From positions 1-49,898 of IMG/VR virus record IMGVR_UViG_3300034012_002560: a stretch of 49,898 nt of DNA. One strand, 5' to 3'. Each line of letters opens with the position of its first letter. Positions within the stretch are counted from its first letter, which is position 1. Shown in pieces: positions 1-5,986 of the stretch. A program made the translations under genes and the position numbers. Origin of the DNA: a virus. The notes beneath the pieces are model-generated. The model made no database searches, had not been told where the DNA came from, and was given only the letters and a program-made list of their open reading frames with translations.

Positions 1-512
1 AGGAGCAGCACTCGGCGACGCTGGCAACCGTGGCCGAGTTGCGTTCAGCGCTGGAGGGCAGGGCGCGCGAGGTTGAAGAGTTGGTCCATACAAACCGCTG
101 TCTGCGGGTCGAGCTGAAGGAGCAGACCGCCAAGGCCTCACTCGTGCCTGGACTAACCGCGACACTCGACGAAGCGAGAGACCAAGTCAACACGCTCAAG
201 AACGGCCCGTCTGCGGCGTGGATCGCCGAGTACCAGCGCGATGGCACGCGATACGCGCGGCTTGCTGCGCAGATTCTCATTGAAGAGATCGGCGCGCCGG
301 GTCCTGAAAACGTAATAGAAACGGCCACACGAGCGAGGGACATTATCCGCACACTGCGCGGCCTGGATGAAGCTCCCCACGTCTGCCCTGGTTGCCACGC
401 CGTAGGTCCCGAGCGTTGCGCACCTGGCTGCATAGACGCGGAGATTGAAGCAGAGCACCGCGAGGCTATCGAGTCAGGCAACTACGACAACGGGAGCGAC
501 CACGATGAGTGA
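1..512 (+). CDS. Coiled-coil protein with C-terminal Cys cluster, 5' end cut by window
   Basis: The reading frame is already open at base 3, so the gene is probably 5'-truncated; an in-frame GTG at 30 is an alternative start that would give 160 residues. The N-terminal third is rich in Glu, Arg, Leu and Ala in heptad-like spacing, as in a coiled coil. Near the C-terminus lies a Cys/His cluster (CPGCHAVG followed by CAPGC) that could bind one metal. The stop overlaps the next start by eight bases (start at 505), suggesting cotranslation with the HTH gene and integrase. I do not recognise the family; a regulatory or accessory role is only inferred from position. Confidence 0.6.
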   Translation, partial: EQHSATLATVAELRSALEGRAREVEELVHTNRCLRVELKEQTAKASLVPGLTATLDEARDQVNTLKNGPSAAWIAEYQRDGTRYARLAAQILIEEIGAPGPENVIETATRARDIIRTLRGLDEAPHVCPGCHAVGPERCAPGCIDAEIEAEHREAIESGNYDNGSDHDE

Positions 513-885
513 CCTGTCGGCGAGCGACATCATGACGCGGCACAAGCTCTCGAGATCCGCGGCGTACGAGCACATGCGGCGAGCGGTCGGCCGCATCGAA
601 GGAGCGCGCGGTGCGCTGCGAGTAGACCCGGTGATCTGGGCTCAGTATTGGGAGGAGTTCCGAAGGTGCGGCTTTACAAGCGACGAACAAAGAGCGGCGA
701 GTGGGGCAAGATCTGGTGGATCAGCTACTACGACCACGGGACGAAGAGCTACCAGCGCGCAAGCTCGCGATGCACGGACAAGGCAGCAGCGGAGAGCGTC
801 GGCCGACGTCTCGAACGGGACAGCACGGATTCCGATGGGCAAGCCGCCCCGTCCGCGACCCTCGCAGGAGCGCTCGACACCGTGA
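505..885 (+). CDS. Small HTH protein, excisionase/AlpA-like
   Basis: Starts at the ATG that overlaps the previous stop, with GGGAGC about eight bases upstream. Residues about 5-50 look like a short winged/MerR-type helix-turn-helix: ASDIMTRHKLSRSAAYEHMRR, then a short strand region ending in WAQYWEEFRRCG. This fits AlpA/Xis-like DNA-binding proteins that help tyrosine integrases excise. The frame stays open to 885 and so overlaps the integrase start at 666 by 220 bases. The last ~70 residues are Thr/Arg/Ala-rich and read like an out-of-frame shadow of the integrase, so the functional protein may be only the first ~55 residues plus a tail. Excisionase role is inferred from fold and position. 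Confidence 0.5.
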   Translation: MSDLSASDIMTRHKLSRSAAYEHMRRAVGRIEGARGALRVDPVIWAQYWEEFRRCGFTSDEQRAASGARSGGSATTTTGRRATSAQARDARTRQQRRASADVSNGTARIPMGKPPRPRPSQERSTP

Positions 886-1961
886 TCGCCGAGTACGAGC
901 AGCGAGCGAAGGAGAAGCGGACAGCCAAGGAAACGGTGGAGTTCTACCGCAAGCGAGCAGGGCAAGTGCTGCGCATGGTCGCGGCTGGGCACCTCCCTGC
1001 CCTGCTCAACGACCTGCGCGCGAGGCATGTCGACGCGATGATTGATGCTCGGCGCGCCGAGGGCACGAGCCCATCAACGATCTCCAAGGACCTTATCGTA
1101 CTGCGGATCGCGCTCAAGCTGGCGAAGCGTCGCGAGGATTGGTCTGGAGACGTGGACGCCCTCATGCCGCATCGGTTCTCACCCGAGTACAAGCCGCGCG
1201 AACGCTGGCTCACGCACGCGGAATTGTGGCGCCTGCTGGGCGAGCTCCGGCCCGACCGTGCCGCCTGGGTCGCGTTTGCTGTGGCGACCGGGGCCAACCT
1301 CAGCGAGGCCGGGAAGGCGAGCGCTGAGGACGTCCAGCGCGCTTCTGTCCACGTGCGAGGCACCAAGACGACCGGCCGCGATCGCCGGGTGCCCTTCGTG
1401 CGTCGGTGGCAACGGCTCTTGCTTGAGGCCGCCCTGTCCGCTCTCCCGAGCGAGGGCGAGCTGTTCGCCTCCTGGACGAAGATTGACCGCGACCTGAAGT
1501 TGGCTGCAGCTCGAGCGGGTATCCAGCCGCTATCGTCAAACGACCTGCGCCGGACCTTCGCCACGTGGATGAGGGCGAGCGGCGTGCCCCTCGAAGTCCT
1601 GGCCCCGATGATGGGTCACACGGACACGCGCATGCTGCAGGTGGTGTACGCCCGGCTGGACGTGGACCAGCTCCGAGACCTGGCCTTGGGTGTGCGCGCG
1701 GTGTACGCGGAGCCGGAGGATGGAGCGCATCAGGCGCACCCCTCGGACTTGATGAGTGCGCCTGATTCCCTTGATTCTGGCTCCGACTGCAGGACTCGAA
1801 CCTGCGACCCGGTGATTAACAGGCCTCGGTCCGAAGCGGAGAATAGTAGCGTTTCCGTTGAGGGTGTGCCTCTGGTGCTCATCGGCCTCCGGAAGGCCGC
1901 CGCTGCGCTCGCCGAACCGGACGAGCTCGACTTCTGGCTGGCGGCAGGGGGTGAGCTGTGA
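666..1961 (+). CDS. int: Tyrosine site-specific integrase
   Basis: Phage integration/excision recombinase. The GTG at 666 is chosen because GGAGGAG lies eight bases upstream; an upstream in-frame TTG lacks one. Order: N-terminal arm-binding part (residues about 1-60), SAM-like core-binding domain (about 65-165), catalytic domain (about 180-340). Visible catalytic residues are Arg295 in NDLRR, His318 in MMGH and Tyr328 in VVYARLD. Two normally conserved positions differ: the box I Arg is Asn211 (TGANLSE) and the box II His is Asn292. Residues about 371-386 are encoded by a tRNA-Asn 3' half on the opposite strand (attP core). The stop overlaps the methyltransferase GTG, so the two are probably coupled. 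Confidence 0.9.
   Translation: MRLYKRRTKSGEWGKIWWISYYDHGTKSYQRASSRCTDKAAAESVGRRLERDSTDSDGQAAPSATLAGALDTVIAEYEQRAKEKRTAKETVEFYRKRAGQVLRMVAAGHLPALLNDLRARHVDAMIDARRAEGTSPSTISKDLIVLRIALKLAKRREDWSGDVDALMPHRFSPEYKPRERWLTHAELWRLLGELRPDRAAWVAFAVATGANLSEAGKASAEDVQRASVHVRGTKTTGRDRRVPFVRRWQRLLLEAALSALPSEGELFASWTKIDRDLKLAAARAGIQPLSSNDLRRTFATWMRASGVPLEVLAPMMGHTDTRMLQVVYARLDVDQLRDLALGVRAVYAEPEDGAHQAHPSDLMSAPDSLDSGSDCRTRTCDPVINRPRSEAENSSVSVEGVPLVLIGLRKAAAALAEPDELDFWLAAGGEL
1778..1822 (-). other. attP core: 3' half of a tRNA-Asn gene
   Basis: On the minus strand these 45 bases read from anticodon loop CTGTTAA (anticodon GTT, Asn) through the 3' anticodon arm, the T arm GCAGGTTCGAGTCCTGC and the 3' acceptor strand AGTCGGA, then G and CCA. 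The 5' half is missing: bases upstream do not pair with TCACC or AGTCGGA. A tRNA 3' half next to an integrase is the classic attachment core that restores the host tRNA on integration. Unusually it lies inside the integrase reading frame, after the catalytic Tyr. Confidence 0.85.
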
Positions 1962-3376
1962 TCGTCGACCTCTTTGCCGGCGGAGGCGGAGCCAGCACCG
2001 GAATCGAATGGGCCCTTGGTCGGTCGCCCGACGTCGCGATCAACCACAACCCCAAGGCGCTGGCGATGCACGTGGCCAACCACCCTCTCACGCAACACCT
2101 CTGCGGAGACGTCTGGCATTACGCGCCGCGCGACGTGACGCAGGGCCAACCAGTGGAGCTGCTGCACGCGAGCCCAACTTGCACCCACTTCTCGAAGGCC
2201 AAAGGTGGGGCGCTGCGAGACGCGAAGATCCGCAGCCTTGCCTGGGTCGTCGTGCGCTGGGCAAAGGAAGCTCGACCGCGGATCATCACGCTTGAGAACG
2301 TCGAAGAGTTCGCCGGCTGGGGAAGGCTCGACGCCGAGGGCAAGCCAGTCCCGTCGCGCAAGGGTGAGACCTTCCGCCGATGGGTGCGTGCGCTCGAAAA
2401 GCTCGGCTATCGTGTCGAGTGGAAAGAGCTTCGCGCCTGCGACTTTGGTGCTCCGACCACACGTAAGCGGCTGTTCCTCGTCGCACGGTGCGATGGAGAG
2501 CGCATCACCTGGCCAACTCCTACGCACGGACCAGGCCGAGCTCACCCCTACCGGTCTGCGGCGGAGTGCATCGACTGGAGCTTGCCGTGCCCGTCGATCT
2601 TCGGTCGTGAGAAGCCGCTCGCAGAAGCCACGCTGCGGCGCATTGCTCGAGGCGTGCGGAAGTTCGTGCTCGATGCGGCCTCGCCGTTCTTGATACCCGT
2701 TTCGCACTCTGGCGACGCTCGGGTCTACAGTGTAGACGACCCACTGCGCACGGTCACAAGCTCGAGCCGAAGTCCATTCGCGCTAATCTCGCCCTCCCTC
2801 ATCCACCAGAGCAACGGCGAACGACCTGGGCAAGCTCCGCGGATCTACGACATCACAGAGCCGCTCCGCACGGTTGTCGCGGGGGGAGTGAAGCAAGCCG
2901 TTGTTGCGGCCTTCCTCGAGAAGGCTTTCGGCGGCGAACGGCAGAGCGCTGGGCTCGACGTGCGTTCGCCTCTCGGCACCGTCACGACCGTCGACCATCA
3001 CCGGCTCGTCGAGGTCACCCTTGGCGATCGGCGCGAGGAGGTTCGTGCCTTCCTCACCAAGTTCTACGGAACGTCGACCGGCCAAGATCTGCAGCTGCCG
3101 CTGGGAACGGTAACGTCGGGCGGTTGGAAGCACGGGCTCGTGATGGTCCAAGGAGAGCCCTACGCGATCGCCGACATCGGTATGCGTATGCTGACGCCGC
3201 GGGAGCTGTTCCGCGCCCAGGGCTTCCCCGACTCGTACGCGATCGATCCGGCGTGCGATGGCAAGAGGCTATCGAAGACAGACCAGATCTCCATGTGCGG
3301 CAACAGCGTCGCGCCGCACGTCGAGGCAGCGATCCTGCGAGCCAACTTCCGAGAAGCATTGGCGGAGTGCGCATGA
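1958..3376 (+). CDS. DNA cytosine-5 methyltransferase
   Basis: Transfers a methyl group from S-adenosylmethionine to C5 of cytosine. Motif I is DLFAGGGGAS at residues 4-13, the catalytic loop is SPTCTHFSKAKGG with Cys75 (Thr replaces the usual Pro before Cys), motif VI is ENV at 113-115, motif VIII is RKRLFLVA, and motifs IX/X are RELFRAQGFP and MCGNSVAPH near the C-terminus. The target-recognition region holds four imperfect copies of PL(R/G)TV(T/V), at about residues 262, 305, 338 and 381. GTG start overlaps the integrase stop (GTGA) with GGGGGTGAG upstream. Likely self-protection against host restriction; no cognate nuclease is seen next to it. Confidence 0.9.
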   Translation: MIVDLFAGGGGASTGIEWALGRSPDVAINHNPKALAMHVANHPLTQHLCGDVWHYAPRDVTQGQPVELLHASPTCTHFSKAKGGALRDAKIRSLAWVVVRWAKEARPRIITLENVEEFAGWGRLDAEGKPVPSRKGETFRRWVRALEKLGYRVEWKELRACDFGAPTTRKRLFLVARCDGERITWPTPTHGPGRAHPYRSAAECIDWSLPCPSIFGREKPLAEATLRRIARGVRKFVLDAASPFLIPVSHSGDARVYSVDDPLRTVTSSSRSPFALISPSLIHQSNGERPGQAPRIYDITEPLRTVVAGGVKQAVVAAFLEKAFGGERQSAGLDVRSPLGTVTTVDHHRLVEVTLGDRREEVRAFLTKFYGTSTGQDLQLPLGTVTSGGWKHGLVMVQGEPYAIADIGMRMLTPRELFRAQGFPDSYAIDPACDGKRLSKTDQISMCGNSVAPHVEAAILRANFREALAECA

Positions 3377-3903
3377 GGCTCAACGAATTCTGCAGCGCTC
3401 GAAAGGCGTCGCTGAAGTACTCCGCCGACGCACCGAAGGACCCCGTCACGAACGTGGTGATCGAACTGGGTGCCGCGTCGCCCCGGTACCGCAACGACGC
3501 GTCGCTCGGTGATGGTGAAGACGCGTCGCCCACGCCGACGGCAAACGCGTCAGGCCTTCGCGTCGCTGCGGGCGCCGGACGACACACCCGAACTACCCAA
3601 GGGCGCCTCGTGGGATTGCACCTGCGTGGCCCAAGGACGAACGGATCGCGGGGACGTAGAGCGCTGCAAGAAGTGCTCTGGGGGTGGGTTGTGAGGGCGC
3701 TCCGACTGGCCAGACAGGAGCGCGCAGCCGAGCAGCGGCGCCGCCGGCGCGAGTGGCCGTTCGGCAAACAGGAGGCTTGGCAGCTGGTTGGCTTTCGCAT
3801 CCGCTGGCGGCTAGCGCTCTTCGTGTTGCGGGTCATCCACGTCGGGCTGGCGGTCGCTCGATTGCGTGAGCGCAGGCCGCTGTCTTTCGTAGCCGTAAGC
3901 TGA
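3373..3903 (+). CDS. Hypothetical protein downstream of C5 methyltransferase
   Basis: ATG overlaps the methyltransferase stop as ATGA, which supports the start. The first ~35 residues (MRLNEFCSARKASLKYSADA and on) look protein-like; the middle is Ser/Gly/Arg-rich and less convincing; the last ~70 residues, from an in-frame GTG at 3691 behind GGGGGTGG, form a basic helix (ARQERAAEQRRRRREW) followed by a hydrophobic stretch (LALFVLRVIHVGLAV). A second frame between 3512 and 3694 also looks coding. The locus may be two or three small genes instead of one 176-residue protein. No function recognised. Confidence 0.4.
   Translation: MRLNEFCSARKASLKYSADAPKDPVTNVVIELGAASPRYRNDASLGDGEDASPTPTANASGLRVAAGAGRHTRTTQGRLVGLHLRGPRTNGSRGRRALQEVLWGWVVRALRLARQERAAEQRRRRREWPFGKQEAWQLVGFRIRWRLALFVLRVIHVGLAVARLRERRPLSFVAVS
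3512..3694 (+). CDS. Possible small zinc-ribbon-like protein in another frame
   Basis: Sixty residues, +1 relative to the surrounding frame. The N-terminus is very basic (MVKTRRPRRRQTRQ); the C-terminal half is PELPKGASWDCTCVAQG followed by CKKCSGGG, giving two Cys-x-Cys/Cys-x-x-Cys pairs that could bind zinc. Its TGA overlaps a GTG (3691) of the following segment as GTGA, the overlap style used throughout this genome. No good SD is visible. Only one of the two frames need be real. Confidence 0.35.
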   Translation: MVKTRRPRRRQTRQAFASLRAPDDTPELPKGASWDCTCVAQGRTDRGDVERCKKCSGGGL

Positions 3904-4004
3904 AGCTCCAAGGTGCCACGGGTGAAGGTCTAGCTCGGTCGGTTCGTCGTCGAGGTTCATGTCTCTCTGTCACCCACCGGAGTTTGCAGTTGCTTCTGCA
4001 AGGC

Positions 4005-4045
4005 AAAAAAAAACCACGCCGAGCCCTTGAGGAGCTCGGCGTGGT
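4005..4045 (-). terminator. Intrinsic terminator, minus strand
   Basis: Perfect 12-bp stem (4013-4024 with 4034-4045, ACCACGCCGAGC on the + strand) around a 9-base loop, followed on the minus strand by nine T (4013-4005). It ends the short transcript of the 31-residue gene just upstream. In the + direction there is no T-tract, so it acts one way. Confidence 0.85.
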
Positions 4046-4054
4046 GACCGTATG

Positions 4055-4150
4055 TCAGTGCAGGTGAACGTGGATCGGTGTGCGGATGCCACGAATCGTG
4101 CGGATCACGATCGGGCGACCACAACAGCAGCGTCGACTGGTACAAACCAT
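4055..4150 (-). CDS. 31-residue Arg/Cys-rich small protein
   Basis: MVCTSRRCCCGRP, then I/R/H-rich sequence ending HVHLH; five of the first 13 residues are Arg or Cys-type (CCC run). The start has one of the best ribosome sites in the window, AAGGAGGT five bases before ATG, and the gene is followed ten bases later by a strong terminator, so it seems to be an independent transcription unit. It lies between the + strand integrase/methyltransferase operon and the repressor operon. A toxin, metal-binding peptide or small regulator are possible; nothing in the sequence decides. Confidence 0.5.
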   Translation of the reverse strand: MVCTSRRCCCGRPIVIRTIRGIRTPIHVHLH

Positions 4151-4292
4151 GGCGACCTCCTTGTGCGTCTAGATCCAAAACGCTTCCTACCGGGTCGCTC
4201 TGTGCTACTGTGACCTTGTAAGCGTCGCACGTTGCGAGCCCAAACCGGATTCAGAAAACGTTCGGGATGGTTGCGGAACTTGGGACTTCGAG

Positions 4293-4327
4293 GAGCTCTA
4301 CGAGTGGCATCGCAGGGCTCTTTTTTT
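4293..4327 (+). terminator. Intrinsic terminator, + strand
   Basis: GAGCTC (4293-4298) pairs with GGGCTC (4315-4320), an inner CGA/TCG extends the stem, and seven T follow. The T-tract runs into the stop codon of the convergent ImmA-like gene. It would end + strand transcripts from the integrase/methyltransferase operon, or a short RNA starting near 4212. The stretch 3904-4054 and 4151-4292 holds nothing else I can identify. Confidence 0.75.
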
Positions 4328-4940
4328 ATGGATTGGGGAACCTCCTTTCCATCTTCAAGCGACGCAGATGTGATCGAAGCATCTGCTCGCTAATCCGAAA
4401 AACGTAGGCCGCCTCACTCAGAGAGTGAGTGGAAAGAGTTTGCAGCATCGGCTGCGGAGCCAGTAGCTGGCCCCCGAGAGCCCAAGCCTGCCATTCTGGA
4501 TCCTCGAATGGTCGCAAGTCGGACCGACGGGCAAGCGAAGGCGTTGCCGCAGTCCGCATCTTTCGACGTAGAGTCGGCGCGTGAAGGATCGCGTGTGAAA
4601 GCTCGTGCGCAAAGGTTGCGCGAGCCATGTTGGATTTTGGACCGAGCTCAAATACAGCTGCCCAAGTCTCGGGACACAGCAAGATTTCAACGCCGGAGTC
4701 AGACGGAAAGGTCAAGCCATGGCAGGCGCCCATCTCCGCCCAAGAACCCTCAGCAACGAAGATTCCGTACAGAGCCAACTTCTTGTCTATCAGCTCCGTT
4801 ACGTTGAGCGGACGTGGGCGCTCAAGCATCTCGGGTGCAAGCTGCTCGAGCACAGATATTCCAACCTTAGCCAGCGCAGCCATTGAGGCTGGAGCTACTG
4901 CTGGAACGAGTTCAGCCAACAGATCGCGACGCTCAATCAT
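4326..4940 (-). CDS. ImmA/IrrE-type metallopeptidase
   Basis: Zinc peptidase of the kind that cleaves a partner HTH repressor to release phage or ICE genes. The gluzincin motif AHELSHAILH gives His112, Glu113 and His116; a downstream Glu in EWQAWALGGQLLAP is the probable third ligand. The C-terminal part is helical and could sense the inducing signal. The start overlaps the upstream HTH repressor gene by eight bases, the normal repressor-antirepressor pairing (ImmR-ImmA of ICEBs1 is the model). Length (204 residues) is usual. That it cleaves the neighbour is inferred from family and context. Confidence 0.85.
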   Translation of the reverse strand: MIERRDLLAELVPAVAPASMAALAKVGISVLEQLAPEMLERPRPLNVTELIDKKLALYGIFVAEGSWAEMGACHGLTFPSDSGVEILLCPETWAAVFELGPKSNMARATFAHELSHAILHAPTLRRKMRTAATPSLARRSDLRPFEDPEWQAWALGGQLLAPQPMLQTLSTHSLSEAAYVFRISEQMLRSHLRRLKMERRFPNP

Positions 4941-5301
4941 CTTCAGCCTCAGCGTTCAGGATGGCTCTGATCTTGGCGATCTCCCGGTCTTGAAGACCTG
5001 CGCCCTGAACGCGTCTAGCCAACGCGAGCATCAAATCACGGTAGCGCTCACGGTCCCCGCTGATTGGGATGGCGATCGCTTCCGACTTTTTGGCGATGAG
5101 TTTTCGCGCTTCGGCCGCAGAAAACCCTGGAATGGCGCGCTCCAGCGCCATCAAACGTTCCTCTTTCAGTCCCGACCGCAAACCTCGTTCAACTTCGCCG
5201 AGCGCAGAGTGGCTAATCCCAACGGCGTCGGCGACCTGACGGAGACTTAGGTCGGCACGCACCCTGACGGTGCGAAGATACTGGCCAAACGAAACCGACA
5301 T
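4933..5301 (-). CDS. XRE-family HTH repressor paired with ImmA-like protease
   Basis: Residues about 5-60 form a Cro/C1-type helix-turn-helix: YLRTVRVRADLSLRQVADAV then GISHSALGEVERG. The C-terminal half is charged and helical, the expected site for cleavage by the ImmA-like protease encoded next. The ATG at 5301 sits six bases after a near-consensus -10, so the message is probably leaderless and no SD is seen. It likely represses its own promoter or the + strand/early operons. This is one of two separate repressor-like loci in the window. Confidence 0.85.
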   Translation of the reverse strand: MSVSFGQYLRTVRVRADLSLRQVADAVGISHSALGEVERGLRSGLKEERLMALERAIPGFSAAEARKLIAKKSEAIAIPISGDRERYRDLMLALARRVQGAGLQDREIAKIRAILNAEAEDD

Positions 5302-5307
5302 ATTGGC

Positions 5308-5336
5308 ATCATAGAGCCAAACAGTCTACGTGGCAA
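5308..5336 (-). promoter_or_regulatory. Sigma-70 promoter of the HTH/ImmA operon
   Basis: On the minus strand: TTGCCA (-35, 5336-5331), a 17-base spacer and TATGAT (-10, 5313-5308). Six bases then separate the -10 from the ATG at 5301, so transcription should begin at or next to the start codon, giving a leaderless message. Confidence 0.75.
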
Positions 5337-5357
5337 GCACTGCTTTCCAGGTTTCTC

Positions 5358-5382
5358 AAAAAGGCATGAGAACCAATGCCTT
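5358..5382 (-). terminator. Intrinsic terminator at the end of the virion operon
   Basis: On the minus strand AAGGCAT (5382-5376) pairs with ATGCCTT (5367-5361) around an 8-base loop, then TTT. It lies just after the last gene of the long virion/lysis operon (stop at 5406) and before the repressor promoter. The stem is short, so moderate strength. Confidence 0.55.
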
Positions 5383-5387
5383 GCGCT

Positions 5388-5405
5388 TGTATGGTACACC
5401 ATACA
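5388..5405. promoter_or_regulatory. 18-bp palindrome, putative operator
   Basis: TGTATGGT, AC, ACCATACA: perfect 8-bp inverted repeat with a two-base centre, the size and symmetry bound by HTH repressor dimers. It abuts the stop codon of the last virion gene, about 50 bases upstream of the repressor -35. It lacks a T-tract, so it is not itself a terminator. Confidence 0.5.
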
Positions 5406-5696
5406 CTAGGCATCAACGTGAAAACTAACCTCAACCGTTCCAGCCGGCGAGGTCCCCACCCATCGCTCGGTCCAGCGGCCCGCCGACGTTGGGGTGTATT
5501 GCAGGTAGTATTCGCCCACTCCTGAGCGCTGGATGGTGCCTGGATAGAGCGCAGTTGCGAAGGTTGCTCCGCCTGGGTCGATCACTGTGAGTGTGAGGCT
5601 GGACGGGTCGGCCGGGTTGTAAACAACGTCGCGTGGGCGCGTGAGGTCGAGGCCTTTCACGGTGAGGATGGCCGTTCGTTGAGCTCCAAGTCTCAT
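5406..5696 (-). CDS. Small beta-rich virion-surface protein, last gene of virion operon
   Basis: Ninety-six residues with alternating hydrophobic pattern: RTAILTVKG, LTLTVIDPGG, YYLQYTPTSAGRWTERW, VEVSFHVDA. This resembles a single Ig/macroglobulin-like beta-sandwich of the kind found in phage fibre or decoration proteins. The start overlaps the upstream stop (ATGA). Exact role unknown; virion location is inferred from its place in the operon. Confidence 0.6.
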   Translation of the reverse strand: MRLGAQRTAILTVKGLDLTRPRDVVYNPADPSSLTLTVIDPGGATFATALYPGTIQRSGVGEYYLQYTPTSAGRWTERWVGTSPAGTVEVSFHVDA

Positions 5697-5986
5697 GCTG
5701 CTCCGAAGGCGTCAGTTCCGCCGGTGGCGAGGTAAAGCGAGGAAGGGGCACCGGTGGCTACCATCAGGGCCTCGGCCATCTCAGGAGTCGGACCTGCGGA
5801 ACCTGTTCCAGTTGCCACCAGCACGGCGCTGGGAGCGCCCTCCGCAATGAGGATGGCACTGGGAGCCCCTGCAATACCTAGGCGCGCCAACGGGCCGTTG
5901 AAGGCATTGGCGACGAACCCGTCGAGCGCTGCGATCCGCGAGGTCCAGCCCCGACCAGCAAGCACCACTGCACGATGGTTGATCAC
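5693..5986 (-). CDS. Small repeat protein of the tail-fibre cluster
   Basis: Ninety-seven residues with three imperfect copies of GAPS(A/S)xLxA(E/T)G in the middle and C-terminal part, separated by about 12-35 residues. The N-terminus MINHRAVVLAGRGW is not a signal peptide. ATGA overlaps on both sides. Probably a beta-strand repeat accessory to the adjacent fibre protein; I do not recognise the family. Confidence 0.6.
   Translation of the reverse strand: MINHRAVVLAGRGWTSRIAALDGFVANAFNGPLARLGIAGAPSAILIAEGAPSAVLVATGTGSAGPTPEMAEALMVATGAPSSLYLATGGTDAFGAA

Noticed and set aside
1778-1822. Functional tRNA-Asn gene
   Set aside because: Only the 3' half is present; flanking bases cannot form the 5' anticodon and acceptor strands, so it is an att core.
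1730-2707. 325-codon minus-strand frame across integrase end and methyltransferase
   Set aside because: Antisense to two genes with visible catalytic motifs; composition is Arg/Ser-rich. Only its tRNA-Asn fragment is meaningful.
3957-4178. 73-codon minus-strand frame over the 4.0 kb terminator
   Set aside because: It crosses a strong terminator and lacks an SD; the 31-residue frame beside it has an excellent SD and stops before the terminator.
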